Positions 1 through 6,692 of a DNA stretch of 9,635 nt are shown here, one piece after another. Source of the DNA: Dehalococcoidia bacterium. Lineage in GTDB: Bacteria > Chloroflexota > Dehalococcoidia > UBA6926. The DNA is taken from assembly GCA_029941095.1 (NCBI GenBank), contig JAPYRO010000033.1, positions 1-9,635 of the forward strand. Direction: 5' to 3'. Each line of letters starts with the position of its first letter. The first letter of the stretch is position 1. A model generated the notes under the pieces. The model saw only the letters and a program-made list of their open reading frames with translations, searched no databases and was not told where the DNA came from. Position numbers and translations under genes: made by a program.

Positions 1-1074
1 ATTAAGCAGATACGCTAGTGAACTCATGAATATCAAAATAATAGATCCAAGAATCAATTGGGTTTGAATAATTGGCAAGTTAATTCGATCACCTACAAAA
101 ACAACGACAGCTACCAATATAAAATTCGCAAATGAAATAGGTATGATAACCTTCCATGCAAATGCCATCAGTTGGTCAATCCTAAGTCTCGGAAGTTGAG
201 CTCTAATCCAAAAGGTCAGGAGTATTATGATTCCTGTTTTAATCGCAATATAAAAGGGCTGCAGCCAGACAAACCTATCACTGAAAGGGCCTGACCATCC
301 TCCAAGAAAAAGAATCGACCCCAAAAACGCCATCGCTATTAGTCCGGTATATTCTGAAAGTTGGAACGCGCCCCAGCGAATACCACTGTATTCAACAAAC
401 GCGCCTCCAACAATTTCCTCATCTGCATGAGGAATATCAAAGGGGATTCTTGCTGTCTCCGCAAGAGCTCCAATAAGAAACAACACAAACCCCATCGGCA
501 TTACAAATATGAATGGTAGTCCACTCTGAGCATCTACAATATTTGACAAATTAAATGGGTTGTCAGTAAAAAGTTGTGCAAACAGACCAACAGACAAAAC
601 TGATAGTATCAGTGGTAGTTCGTAGCTTATAAGTTGGGCAGCAGACCTTGCGCTACCCAGCATCGCGTATTTACTGTTTGACGACCAACCAGCAGTTACC
701 ATCCCAACGACGGAGAGACCAAGTAATGCTGACACATAAAATAATCCAAGATCCATATCCCCTAGAACCAATCCTGAACCAAAAGGTAAAACTACCCATA
801 ACATAAAGATAGGGGTAAAAATCATAAGGGGAGCAAGGTAAAAAATTACTCTATCTGAATCTTGGGGGCGAACATCTTCTTTCAGCACCAATTTCACTGC
901 ATCAGCTAATGTTTGAAAGATTCCCCACGGTCCAGTTCGTGATGGACCTATCCTCTGCTGCAAACGAGCTAAGACTTTTCTCTCACCGTAAATCACGACC
1001 AGTACTGAAAATAATATTCCGTTGAAAAGGGCAAACACTATGGCAAATATCGATATATAATCATTAATACTCAA
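1..1074 (-). CDS. nuoH: NADH-quinone oxidoreductase subunit H (complex I, NuoH/ND1), 3' end cut by window edge
   Basis: NuoH is the membrane subunit that forms much of the quinone chamber and joins the NuoB/NuoD arm to the proton-pumping arm. I translated this frame by hand: it is open for 358 codons from 1074 to the window edge, with no stop, so the C-terminus is missing. Family signatures are clear. ERKVLAR (residues 31-37) is followed by RIGPSRTGPWG (41-51) and KLVLKED (61-67). SSNSKYAMLGSARSAAQ (131-147) comes next, then the acidic quinone-chamber loop AETARIPFDIPHADEE (205-220) and VEYSGIRWG (227-235). The start is TTG at 1074, which overlaps the nuoD stop codon in the string TTGA. It is supported by a GGAGGT ribosome site at 1081-1086, six bases upstream. 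It is the last complex I gene visible here; I infer that nuoI and the rest follow beyond the edge. Identification is very secure; only the start codon is slightly uncertain. Confidence 0.95.
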   Translation of the reverse strand, partial: MSINDYISIFAIVFALFNGILFSVLVVIYGERKVLARLQQRIGPSRTGPWGIFQTLADAVKLVLKEDVRPQDSDRVIFYLAPLMIFTPIFMLWVVLPFGSGLVLGDMDLGLFYVSALLGLSVVGMVTAGWSSNSKYAMLGSARSAAQLISYELPLILSVLSVGLFAQLFTDNPFNLSNIVDAQSGLPFIFVMPMGFVLFLIGALAETARIPFDIPHADEEIVGGAFVEYSGIRWGAFQLSEYTGLIAMAFLGSILFLGGWSGPFSDRFVWLQPFYIAIKTGIIILLTFWIRAQLPRLRIDQLMAFAWKVIIPISFANFILVAVVVFVGDRINLPIIQTQLILGSIILIFMSSLAYLLN

Positions 1075-2204
1075 CGATCCACCTCCCCAAGAACAATGTC
1101 CAGTGAGCCCAAAATTACGGTGGAATCCGCCAAATAAGCCCCTTCCATCATTGAGCTCAATGCCATTAAATTGGAAAAGGATGGTCCTCTAATTTTTAGG
1201 CGATAAGGCCTAACCGTTCCGCCTGCAGATACCAAGTAAACACCCAGATCTCCTCTTGGGTTTTCGCCATGCACGAAAAAGTCTCCTTCGGGAGGTCTAA
1301 GTATTCTAGGGACTTTACCTTGAATCGGCCCTTCCGGAAGATTAGCGACGCATTGTTCAATAATATTTATAGACTGTTCAATTTCTAACATCCTAACCAT
1401 ATACCGATCATAACAATCCCCATGACTTCCTAAGGGTATTTTAAAATCAAGCTGTGAATACATCGAATAAGGATCCGCTTTACGTATGTCATAATCCACT
1501 CCAGCAGCTCTTAATACAGGGCCAGTAACTCCATAATCCAAAGTTTTTTCTGGGCCTAATTTCCCTATGCCAGCGGTTCTTTCAATGAAGATCTCACTCT
1601 CTGTCAAAGTATTCCTAGCATCTTCGTATCCCCGTTTTAACTGATCTAACAAAATATTGACAGCTGGTACAAATCCGTCGGGTAAATCTTCTTTAACACC
1701 TCCGACTCTGAAGTAGTTATGCATCATCCGAGCCCCCGATACACCCTCAAAAAGAGCTTGGATTCTTTCTCGTTCCCGAAACCCTATCATCACCGGATTC
1801 ATTGCTCCGATATCAAGTCCATAAGTACCATAAAATAAAAAATGGCTTGCTACACGATTAAGTTCTCCTAAAATAATCCGGATAAATTCGGCCCGTTCAG
1901 GAATTTCTACTTCCATAGCTCGTTCTAGAACTCGTACATACACCCATTCATTATTGAAATTAGAAATATAATCAAGTCGATCAAATAATGTTGTAATCTG
2001 TTGGAAGTTTTCGCCTTCTGATAATTTCTCAGAGCCTCTATGAAGATAGCCTATATGCGGCTCAACATTCACCACGCGCTCGCCATCCAGAGTTAAAACC
2101 ATCCTGAAAACCCCATGGGTTGCAGGGTGCTGTGGCCCCATATTAATTCTTAATTCAGCTGTATCGCTATCTTGATCTCTAATAACTGTCGCTTTAGTCT
2201 CCAT
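1071..2204 (-). CDS. nuoD: NADH-quinone oxidoreductase subunit D (complex I, NuoD/49 kDa)
   Basis: NuoD is the peripheral-arm subunit that shares the quinone site with NuoB, where electrons from cluster N2 reach quinone. The 377-residue product shows NMGPQHPATHG (21-31) and HIGYLHRGSEK (50-60). H30 and Y79 (in DRLDYIS) match in motif and spacing (49 residues) the quinone-headgroup His and Tyr known from the Thermus subunit Nqo4. The C-terminus SLDIVLGEVDR is typical. The frame stays open to an ATG at 2267, but I chose the ATG at 2204. It has AGGAGA at 2211-2216 six bases upstream, gives a family-like N-terminus, and cuts the overlap with nuoC from 74 to 11 bases. NuoC and NuoD are separate proteins here, not the fused NuoCD of E. 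coli. Its last codons contain the nuoH ribosome site. Confidence 0.96.
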   Translation of the reverse strand: METKATVIRDQDSDTAELRINMGPQHPATHGVFRMVLTLDGERVVNVEPHIGYLHRGSEKLSEGENFQQITTLFDRLDYISNFNNEWVYVRVLERAMEVEIPERAEFIRIILGELNRVASHFLFYGTYGLDIGAMNPVMIGFRERERIQALFEGVSGARMMHNYFRVGGVKEDLPDGFVPAVNILLDQLKRGYEDARNTLTESEIFIERTAGIGKLGPEKTLDYGVTGPVLRAAGVDYDIRKADPYSMYSQLDFKIPLGSHGDCYDRYMVRMLEIEQSINIIEQCVANLPEGPIQGKVPRILRPPEGDFFVHGENPRGDLGVYLVSAGGTVRPYRLKIRGPSFSNLMALSSMMEGAYLADSTVILGSLDIVLGEVDR

Positions 2205-2685
2205 AAAGGGTCTCCTGGCTAGGGATTTCAAAACTCTTTCTACCGGGAAATCCTTCGAACCCTTCATAAAGAATTAATGGAGCCATATCTGGATGCCCAA
2301 TAAATTCAATACCGAAAAGGTCGTGACCTTCTCGTTCATGCCAATCAGCTCCCGCCCATACGTTAATCACCGAATCAACTCTCAAATCTTCCAGAGGAAT
2401 CTTAACTTTCACAACAATCCGATTCATATGTTCAATTGAAGACAGATGGTAGACCACTTCCATATGTTCCACCCAATCAACAACTGATATTGATCGTAAA
2501 TACTTCATGGAAATCTCTGGATCATCTTTAAGAAGTTTGCAGACAGAAGATATATCCGAACGGTTACAGATAATCCCCAATTCACCAAAAACTGGCTGGA
2601 TATCCGGACTGGAATCAGTTAACAGATCTCTCGTTTTTGTTTCAAACTCTTCTGTGACATACTGGTTGAAATTATCGGTTGACAC
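2194..2685 (-). CDS. nuoC: NADH-quinone oxidoreductase subunit C (complex I, NuoC/30 kDa)
   Basis: NuoC is a 163-residue peripheral-arm subunit that packs against NuoD and NuoB and carries no cofactor. The 30 kDa-subunit signature is plain: WHEREGHDLFGIEF at 115-128, followed by GHPD (130-133). The usual C-terminal PLRKDF appears as PGRKSF (147-152), a mild divergence. The N-terminal 30 residues are polar and poorly conserved. The start codon is GTG at 2685, directly after the nuoB stop (TAA then GTG, no spacer), with GAGGA about six bases upstream inside the nuoB end. The tail overlaps nuoD by 11 bases, so translational coupling is likely. There is no fusion to NuoD. Confidence 0.94.
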   Translation of the reverse strand: MSTDNFNQYVTEEFETKTRDLLTDSSPDIQPVFGELGIICNRSDISSVCKLLKDDPEISMKYLRSISVVDWVEHMEVVYHLSSIEHMNRIVVKVKIPLEDLRVDSVINVWAGADWHEREGHDLFGIEFIGHPDMAPLILYEGFEGFPGRKSFEIPSQETLYGD

Positions 2686-3261
2686 TTATAATCCTCTTTT
2701 TTTCCTAGGTTCTTTTTGAATAATATCTTGTAACTCCATTACTCCTCCTAAAAGAGCTTCAGGTCGAGGAGGGCATCCCGGGACATAGACATCCACGGGA
2801 ATGATTTGATCGACTCCCATTACAACGGAGTAAGACCTCACATAAGGCCCGCCACAAGTGGCACAAGATCCCATAGCTATCACCCATTTTGGCGAAGCCA
2901 TTTGCTCGTAAAGAAGTTTTATGGGTTCAGCCATTTTTTTTACTACAGTTCCAGCAACAATCATCACATCAGATTGCCTTGGAGACGGCCAGGTAACAAC
3001 ACCAAACCGATCGAAATCATGGTTAGGCATATATGTGGAGATCATTTCAATCGCGCAACACGCCAAACCAAAAGTGAGAGGCCACAGCGATGATTTACGC
3101 GCCATCGCAAATAACTCTTCGCTTTTGAGAGTCACAACTCCTGATATACCACTCTTTCGATTTTCCTTGATACTGCTCCAAGCGCCTTTTGCTTCTTCGG
3201 GAAGAATCAGTCGATCTTTCCCATGACTAGATTCACTCAAATTTCTTGGTTCTATCGCCAT
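2686..3261 (-). CDS. nuoB: NADH-quinone oxidoreductase subunit B (complex I, NuoB/PSST)
   Basis: NuoB holds the terminal [4Fe-4S] cluster N2, which passes electrons to quinone at the interface with NuoD and NuoH. In the 191-residue form chosen here the ligand cysteines are all present: the tandem pair C68-C69 in LACCAIEM, C133 in GSCATCGG, and C163 in PGCPPRPE. All catalytic landmarks are intact. The frame also opens at an ATG at 3282, seven codons upstream. The ATG at 3261 is preferred because AAGGAG (3269-3274) lies seven bases before it, and it leaves only a 10-base overlap with nuoA. The gene abuts nuoC with no spacer. The N-terminal 40 residues are polar and longer than in many NuoB proteins; the C-terminus EPRKKRGL is basic. 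Confidence 0.96.
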   Translation of the reverse strand: MAIEPRNLSESSHGKDRLILPEEAKGAWSSIKENRKSGISGVVTLKSEELFAMARKSSLWPLTFGLACCAIEMISTYMPNHDFDRFGVVTWPSPRQSDVMIVAGTVVKKMAEPIKLLYEQMASPKWVIAMGSCATCGGPYVRSYSVVMGVDQIIPVDVYVPGCPPRPEALLGGVMELQDIIQKEPRKKRGL

Positions 3262-3620
3262 TGTAAAACTCCTTTTCTCCATGCATACAACAAGCCAAAT
3301 ATAAGAATTGCTAAAAATACCATCATCGAAACAAAAGCTGAAACAGGCAAAGCTAAGAATACAACAGCCCAGGGGAACATGAAAACGACTTCCACTGCAA
3401 AAATCAAGAAAAATAAAGCAAACAAATAGTACCTAATGTTATATTTAGTGTTCCCCTTCCCTGTAGGAATAATGCCGCACTCGTAGGCGATACTTTTAAT
3501 TAGAGATGGCCGACTTGGAGCAAGTAATCTAGAAAGAATAAAAGTAAAGCCGATTCCACCGAACCCAAAACCAGCCGCCACAATAACGGCAGTGTAATTA
3601 GACACGTAATCAATAGGCAT
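3252..3620 (-). CDS. nuoA: NADH-quinone oxidoreductase subunit A (complex I, NuoA/ND3)
   Basis: NuoA is a small membrane subunit of three helices beside NuoH. Its loop between helices 1 and 2 lines the quinone entry region. The 122-residue product has helix 1 at about 10-32, the family loop motif YECGIIPTG (46-54), then RYYLFALFFLIF leading to VEVVFMFPWAV (76-86), and a third helix at about 88-112. One unusual residue: the aspartate two positions before the conserved glutamate of helix 2 (E. coli D79/E81) is alanine here (A75, with E77 kept). The start is ATG at 3620, with AGGAG at 3632-3636 eleven bases upstream. An in-frame GTG at 3632 lies on top of that site and is a poorer choice. It heads the nuoABCDH block, 116 bases after nuoM. 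Confidence 0.93.
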   Translation of the reverse strand: MPIDYVSNYTAVIVAAGFGFGGIGFTFILSRLLAPSRPSLIKSIAYECGIIPTGKGNTKYNIRYYLFALFFLIFAVEVVFMFPWAVVFLALPVSAFVSMMVFLAILIFGLLYAWRKGVLQWR

Positions 3621-3736
3621 GTTATGTATCACTCCTACTAGTTAAACAGTATATAGAACATTTCGTATAAAAATACTTATCTGTATGTACTATTTTTTTT
3701 ATTAGCCTCTTATACATCGCTGATTACTCCGTATTT

Positions 3737-5260
3737 TCATGGCATACTAGTCAGTATTAATGAAACACTGCCATCTATTAAATTAATCCATGGGAATGGC
3801 CAAATTCCAACACCCACGATAAACGTTACAAGGATAGCTCCAGCAAAATATTCAGTCCTTGAAGAATCCGTTAAAGATTCCCACCGCTCATCAACTGGCC
3901 CAAAAAATACTTTACCGATAAGTCTCAAAATATATACAGCGGTTATGGCAGCAGCGAAAACACCCAAAGACCCGATTATGGGGTTATACTGAAACGCTCC
4001 AATGAAAACGAGCAATTCTGCAGCGAACCCACTTAGCCCTGGAAGTCCTATGCTCGCTAACCCTGCTATGACAAAAAGTATCCCTGACTTCGTCATATTT
4101 TTGAACAATCCTTGTAACACCCCTATGTCTCGTGTGTGAGTTCGTTCATATATTCCACCAACCACGATGAAAAAGAGAGCAGTCATCACACCATGCGAAA
4201 ACATCTGTAACACCGCACCATTCACACCTAAAACGTTTAATGTGGCCATGCCTAAAAGTACGTACCCCATATGGCTCACACTAGAATACCCAATAACATA
4301 TTTCAAATCATTCTGCCCCATTGCAGAGATAGCTCCATAAACAACGTTAACCGTAGCCAGCAAAATTACAAATGGCATCCAAAACGCTGCGCCTTCGGGC
4401 ATCAACTCGATACCTATTCGCAATATTCCATAAGCTCCTAGTTTCATAAGAACGCCTGCGTGCAGCATACTAACTGAAGTTGGAGCAGCGACATGCCCAT
4501 CCGGTGACCAAGTATGAAAAGGCCATAGTCCTGCTAGAGACCCAAACCCGATAGCGATTAAGGGAAACATAAAAATTTGAAACATTTTATCAAACTCTTG
4601 ATCGCGTAGAATCAGAAAATCGAAAGTTTTTATGTCTGAAAACATGTACAAGCCAATAAATGCCACCCAAACTAATACACTCCCTAGACTTAAATAAATA
4701 ACCAATTTCATAGCACTATACTCTTTGGTCCTAGAAAAATTTTCAGCTTTGGTAAACGTTCGGAAGTCAGTGGAACTGCCCCAGATAGCGATAAGTAAAT
4801 ACATTGGGATCACTGCTAATTCGTAAAAGAAGAAGAAAAAGAAAAGGTCTAAAGAAAGGAAAACGCCGTTCACTCCCGAAACTAAAAGTAAGTACAGAAC
4901 AAAAAATTCTTTATTACGATAACTGATCCTAGTTGCAATCAGGGTCCCACCAAAAGCGACTAGGCCGTTTAAAAGAATCATGAGAGCAGAAATACCGTCG
5001 ACTCCTAATTGGAAAGTTATCCCCAAAGACGGCAGCCAATCTATCGATGATAGCGGGTAAAATTGGCCCGATAAATAATTTTCGGTTAAATAATAGTTGG
5101 CACAGAGATAAGCTGCAAGAATCAGTGTAATCCCTGTCGCCGTCACGGCAAAAGAAGAAATATGTCTAGAATAGGTTGATGGAATCAATAGTATTAACAA
5201 AGCCGAAATAAACGGGACCAAAACAACTAAGTTCAGATAATACAAATCTGATGTAATCAA
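3737..5260 (-). CDS. nuoM: NADH-quinone oxidoreductase subunit M (complex I, proton-pumping antiporter-like)
   Basis: NuoM is one of the antiporter-like membrane subunits that pump protons in complex I. The 507-residue product has about 14 membrane segments and NuoM marks: GVDGISALM (86-94), the helix-5 glutamate E147 in FYELAVIP, WPFHTWSPDGHVAAP (246-260), the helix-8 lysine K273 in LMKLGAYG, HMGYVLLG (330-337), YERTHTRDI (371-379) and GLPGLSGFAAEL (405-416) with E415. By alignment from K273, the central helix-7 lysine (E. coli K234) is L242, so one normal pumping residue is missing. The loop from W160 to K185 is about nine residues longer than the E. coli equivalent. Six phenylalanines run at 140-145. 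The start is TTG at 5260, with AAGGA (5267-5271) six bases upstream. It lies before nuoA, which is not the common order, so it may be an extra or relocated NuoM. Confidence 0.93.
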   Translation of the reverse strand: MITSDLYYLNLVVLVPFISALLILLIPSTYSRHISSFAVTATGITLILAAYLCANYYLTENYLSGQFYPLSSIDWLPSLGITFQLGVDGISALMILLNGLVAFGGTLIATRISYRNKEFFVLYLLLVSGVNGVFLSLDLFFFFFFYELAVIPMYLLIAIWGSSTDFRTFTKAENFSRTKEYSAMKLVIYLSLGSVLVWVAFIGLYMFSDIKTFDFLILRDQEFDKMFQIFMFPLIAIGFGSLAGLWPFHTWSPDGHVAAPTSVSMLHAGVLMKLGAYGILRIGIELMPEGAAFWMPFVILLATVNVVYGAISAMGQNDLKYVIGYSSVSHMGYVLLGMATLNVLGVNGAVLQMFSHGVMTALFFIVVGGIYERTHTRDIGVLQGLFKNMTKSGILFVIAGLASIGLPGLSGFAAELLVFIGAFQYNPIIGSLGVFAAAITAVYILRLIGKVFFGPVDERWESLTDSSRTEYFAGAILVTFIVGVGIWPFPWINLIDGSVSLILTSMP

Positions 5261-5330
5261 AACTTTTCCTTTTTTGAAGCCAACGCAGATTTAAACTAAA
5301 TTATGTTTATGATAGGGATGAATCGGTATA

Positions 5331-5358
5331 TTGAAAACCCTTACTTCGCTAATATAAG
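5331..5358 (+). promoter_or_regulatory. Candidate sigma-70 type promoter for tatB-like/tatC
   Basis: TTGAAA (5331-5336) and TATAAG (5353-5358) are separated by 16 bases in the divergent gap between nuoM and the tat genes. They would start RNA near 5365, about 44 bases before the tatB-like ATG. On the opposite strand of the same gap I found only weak pairings for nuoM (for example TTCAAT with TATCAT, 15 bases apart), so no nuoM promoter is called. Evidence is motif match only. Confidence 0.45.
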
Positions 5359-5408
5359 GTAACATTAACCAGGATCCAGTACTAAACTAGTTGATAGGTA
5401 AATTTGCG

Positions 5409-5657
5409 ATGGAAATACTCAACATGGGAACTCCAGAACTGCTGTTCATAGCTGTTTTTGCTTTCATAATATTTGGACCAACACGTGCTGCCGAATTTAT
5501 TGGGCAACTAGGATCTGTCATGGCATCTTTAAAGCGTAATTATAACTATTTAGTCAATGATATAAACACCGAAATTAACGATAATCTCAACACCGACAAT
5601 ACACAAACTGATGACACCACTACTAGTAAATCAGATTCCAACACTAAAGTACGTTAG
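5409..5657 (+). CDS. Sec-independent translocase subunit, TatA/TatB family (TatB-like)
   Basis: This is a small single-span protein of the TatA/TatB family, which helps TatC recruit and pass folded twin-arginine proteins across the cytoplasmic membrane. The 82-residue product has a membrane helix at about 9-22 (MGTPELLFIAVF onward), the hinge FGP (22-24), a short amphipathic stretch at 26-45, then a polar tail rich in Asn, Asp and Thr (about 47-82). FGP in the hinge and the co-orientation directly before tatC resemble TatB, while the other family member in this window has the FGAGKLP hinge of TatA. The TatB role is therefore an inference. The start chosen is ATG 5409, with TAGGT nine bases upstream; an in-frame TTG at 5391 would add six residues and has no ribosome site. 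The gene ends 16 bases before tatC. Confidence 0.82.
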   Translation: MEILNMGTPELLFIAVFAFIIFGPTRAAEFIGQLGSVMASLKRNYNYLVNDINTEINDNLNTDNTQTDDTTTSKSDSNTKVR

Positions 5658-5673
5658 ATAGTAGAAAAGATCG

Positions 5674-6387
5674 ATGAAAAATACCGAACCAGAGATGCCA
5701 ATAACGGATCATCTAAACGAACTGAGAACAAGGGTTACTTGGATCTTCCTTTTCGTAATGTTCACTGCTGCAATTGCCTTCGCATTCAATAGACAAATCA
5801 TATCCATTCTTCTTATCCCGTTCCCAGATGGGGTTGAAATAGTTCAAATAGGAGTCACTGAAGGACTGGGAGTGTCAATGAAAGTAGCTCTTGTTGCGGG
5901 ATTATTTGTAGCTTTTCCAATTATCGCTTTCCAAACCATTATGTTTGTAAAACCTGCTTTGGAGGGAAATGAAAAACGATACATCTATTACTCTATGCCA
6001 ATTATATTTATATTGTTCCTTTTAGGTATATCCTTTTCATTCTTCCTTCTTCTACCATTTATGATGAAATTTCTTCCAACATTCTTGGGAGATCTAGTTA
6101 CACCTCAAATTAGTGTGAAAAGCGTTGTAGGGACGACTCTTTGGCTCATGTTTGTCATGGGGTTCATTTTTCAAATACCAGTGGTAATGTTTGTACTTGC
6201 GAAAATAGGAATTTTGGATCCGCACAAAGTTGCCAAACAAAGAAAGTTCGCAATCTTACTCTCAGTCATAGCTGGTGCAGTAATAACCCCTACTGGTGAC
6301 CCTATTAACATGTTAATTTGGGCTGGCCCAATATGGATTCTTTTCGAAATAGGTCTTGTGTTAGCTAGAATTGCATCGGACAAATAG
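5674..6387 (+). CDS. tatC: Sec-independent protein translocase TatC
   Basis: TatC is the core of the Tat exporter: it binds the twin-arginine signal peptide and assembles with TatA and TatB proteins. The 237-residue product is close to the usual length and has six membrane segments. It begins with the signature MPITDHLNELR (8-18), where E16 corresponds to E. coli E15. The first cytoplasmic loop PALEGNEKR (94-102) carries E100, the counterpart of E. coli E103. FVMGFIFQIPVVMF (160-173) and VITPTGDP (203-210) are typical of helix 4 and the end of helix 5. The ribosome site is weak (AAAGA region before ATG 5674), so coupling to the preceding tatB-like gene 16 bases upstream is likely. It converges on the minus-strand tatA with a 34-base gap. 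No catalytic or binding landmark is missing. Confidence 0.95.
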   Translation: MKNTEPEMPITDHLNELRTRVTWIFLFVMFTAAIAFAFNRQIISILLIPFPDGVEIVQIGVTEGLGVSMKVALVAGLFVAFPIIAFQTIMFVKPALEGNEKRYIYYSMPIIFILFLLGISFSFFLLLPFMMKFLPTFLGDLVTPQISVKSVVGTTLWLMFVMGFIFQIPVVMFVLAKIGILDPHKVAKQRKFAILLSVIAGAVITPTGDPINMLIWAGPIWILFEIGLVLARIASDK

Positions 6388-6421
6388 CAGGATGAAATCC
6401 ACCACACTGCCAAAAAGTAGG

Positions 6422-6616
6422 TTAGGCGTTTACATCTTCTTTTGAGTTGTCCACTTTATCATCGTTATTAGCGGGCTCTCCCACCTGTAAACCTGTACGG
6501 AATTCTTTGATTGATTTCCCTAAAGAGCTGGCAACGTCTGGCAATTTCCCTGCCCCAAAAATAAGTAGGACGACAAATAAAATTAGCATCAATTCTGGTA
6601 GATTTGGAATAGACAT
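6422..6616 (-). CDS. tatA: Sec-independent protein translocase TatA
   Basis: TatA is the pore-forming or membrane-thinning component of the Tat exporter. The 64-residue product has the standard layout: a short N-terminal helix (about 4-20, with PELMLILFVVLLIF), the hinge FGAGKLP (20-26), an amphipathic helix (SSLGKSIKEFRTGL, 30-43) and a charged tail. It fits TatA better than the other family member in this window. The start is ATG 6616, with GAGGTG at 6622-6627 five bases upstream. It lies on the opposite strand from tatC and converges on it, so the Tat components are made from two transcripts. A near-consensus promoter stands directly upstream (6634-6661). Confidence 0.93.
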   Translation of the reverse strand: MSIPNLPELMLILFVVLLIFGAGKLPDVASSLGKSIKEFRTGLQVGEPANNDDKVDNSKEDVNA

Positions 6617-6633
6617 GTTTACACCTCAAATCC

Positions 6634-6661
6634 ACTATACGTGAAACAACAAATGAGTCAA
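6634..6661 (-). promoter_or_regulatory. Strong sigma-70 type promoter candidate for tatA
   Basis: On the minus strand, TTGACT (6661-6656) and TATAGT (6639-6634) are separated by 16 bases, close to the bacterial consensus. The predicted RNA start, about seven bases past the -10, falls near 6627. That would place the GAGGTG ribosome site almost at the 5' end, with a leader of only about 11 bases. It is the best promoter match in the window, but the call rests on motif and position only. Confidence 0.6.
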
Positions 6662-6692
6662 GTACAAACCATTGTTATAAAATTAAGCGCTT

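Noticed and set aside
2205..2267. Longer nuoD start at 2267
   Set aside because: It would overlap nuoC by 74 bases and adds residues foreign to the family, whereas ATG 2204 has a good ribosome site.
3262..3282. Upstream ATG for nuoB
   Set aside because: The ATG at 3261 has AAGGAG at ideal spacing; the upstream ATG would place that ribosome site inside the gene.
2507..3429. Several open frames of 68-101 codons on the plus strand
   Set aside because: They lie fully antisense to nuoC, nuoB and nuoA, have no ribosome sites or recognisable products, and are explained by the codon pattern of the real genes.
3621..3632. GTG start for nuoA at 3632
   Set aside because: This GTG overlaps the AGGAG site itself, which instead fits the ATG at 3620.
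3665..3676. Inverted repeat GTAT-AAAA-ATAC between nuoM and nuoA
   Set aside because: The stem is four AT-rich pairs, too weak for a terminator or operator; it is expected by chance in such AT-rich DNA.
4824..4845. T-rich run in nuoM coding six phenylalanines, considered as a slippage or frameshift site
   Set aside because: The TTC/TTT codons are mixed, the frame is intact on both sides, and Phe-rich helices occur in this region of NuoM.
5391..5408. TTG start for the TatB-like protein
   Set aside because: It has no ribosome site and would add residues before the conserved short N-terminus; ATG 5409 fits better.
6171..6413. 80-codon open frame on the minus strand within tatC
   Set aside because: It is antisense to the well-conserved TatC C-terminal region, and no ribosome site or family match is visible.
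6685..6692. Palindrome AAGCGCTT just after the Yip1-like gene, followed by a T-rich stretch
   Set aside because: A perfect 8-base palindrome has no loop, so it cannot form a proper terminator hairpin; the T-run is interrupted.
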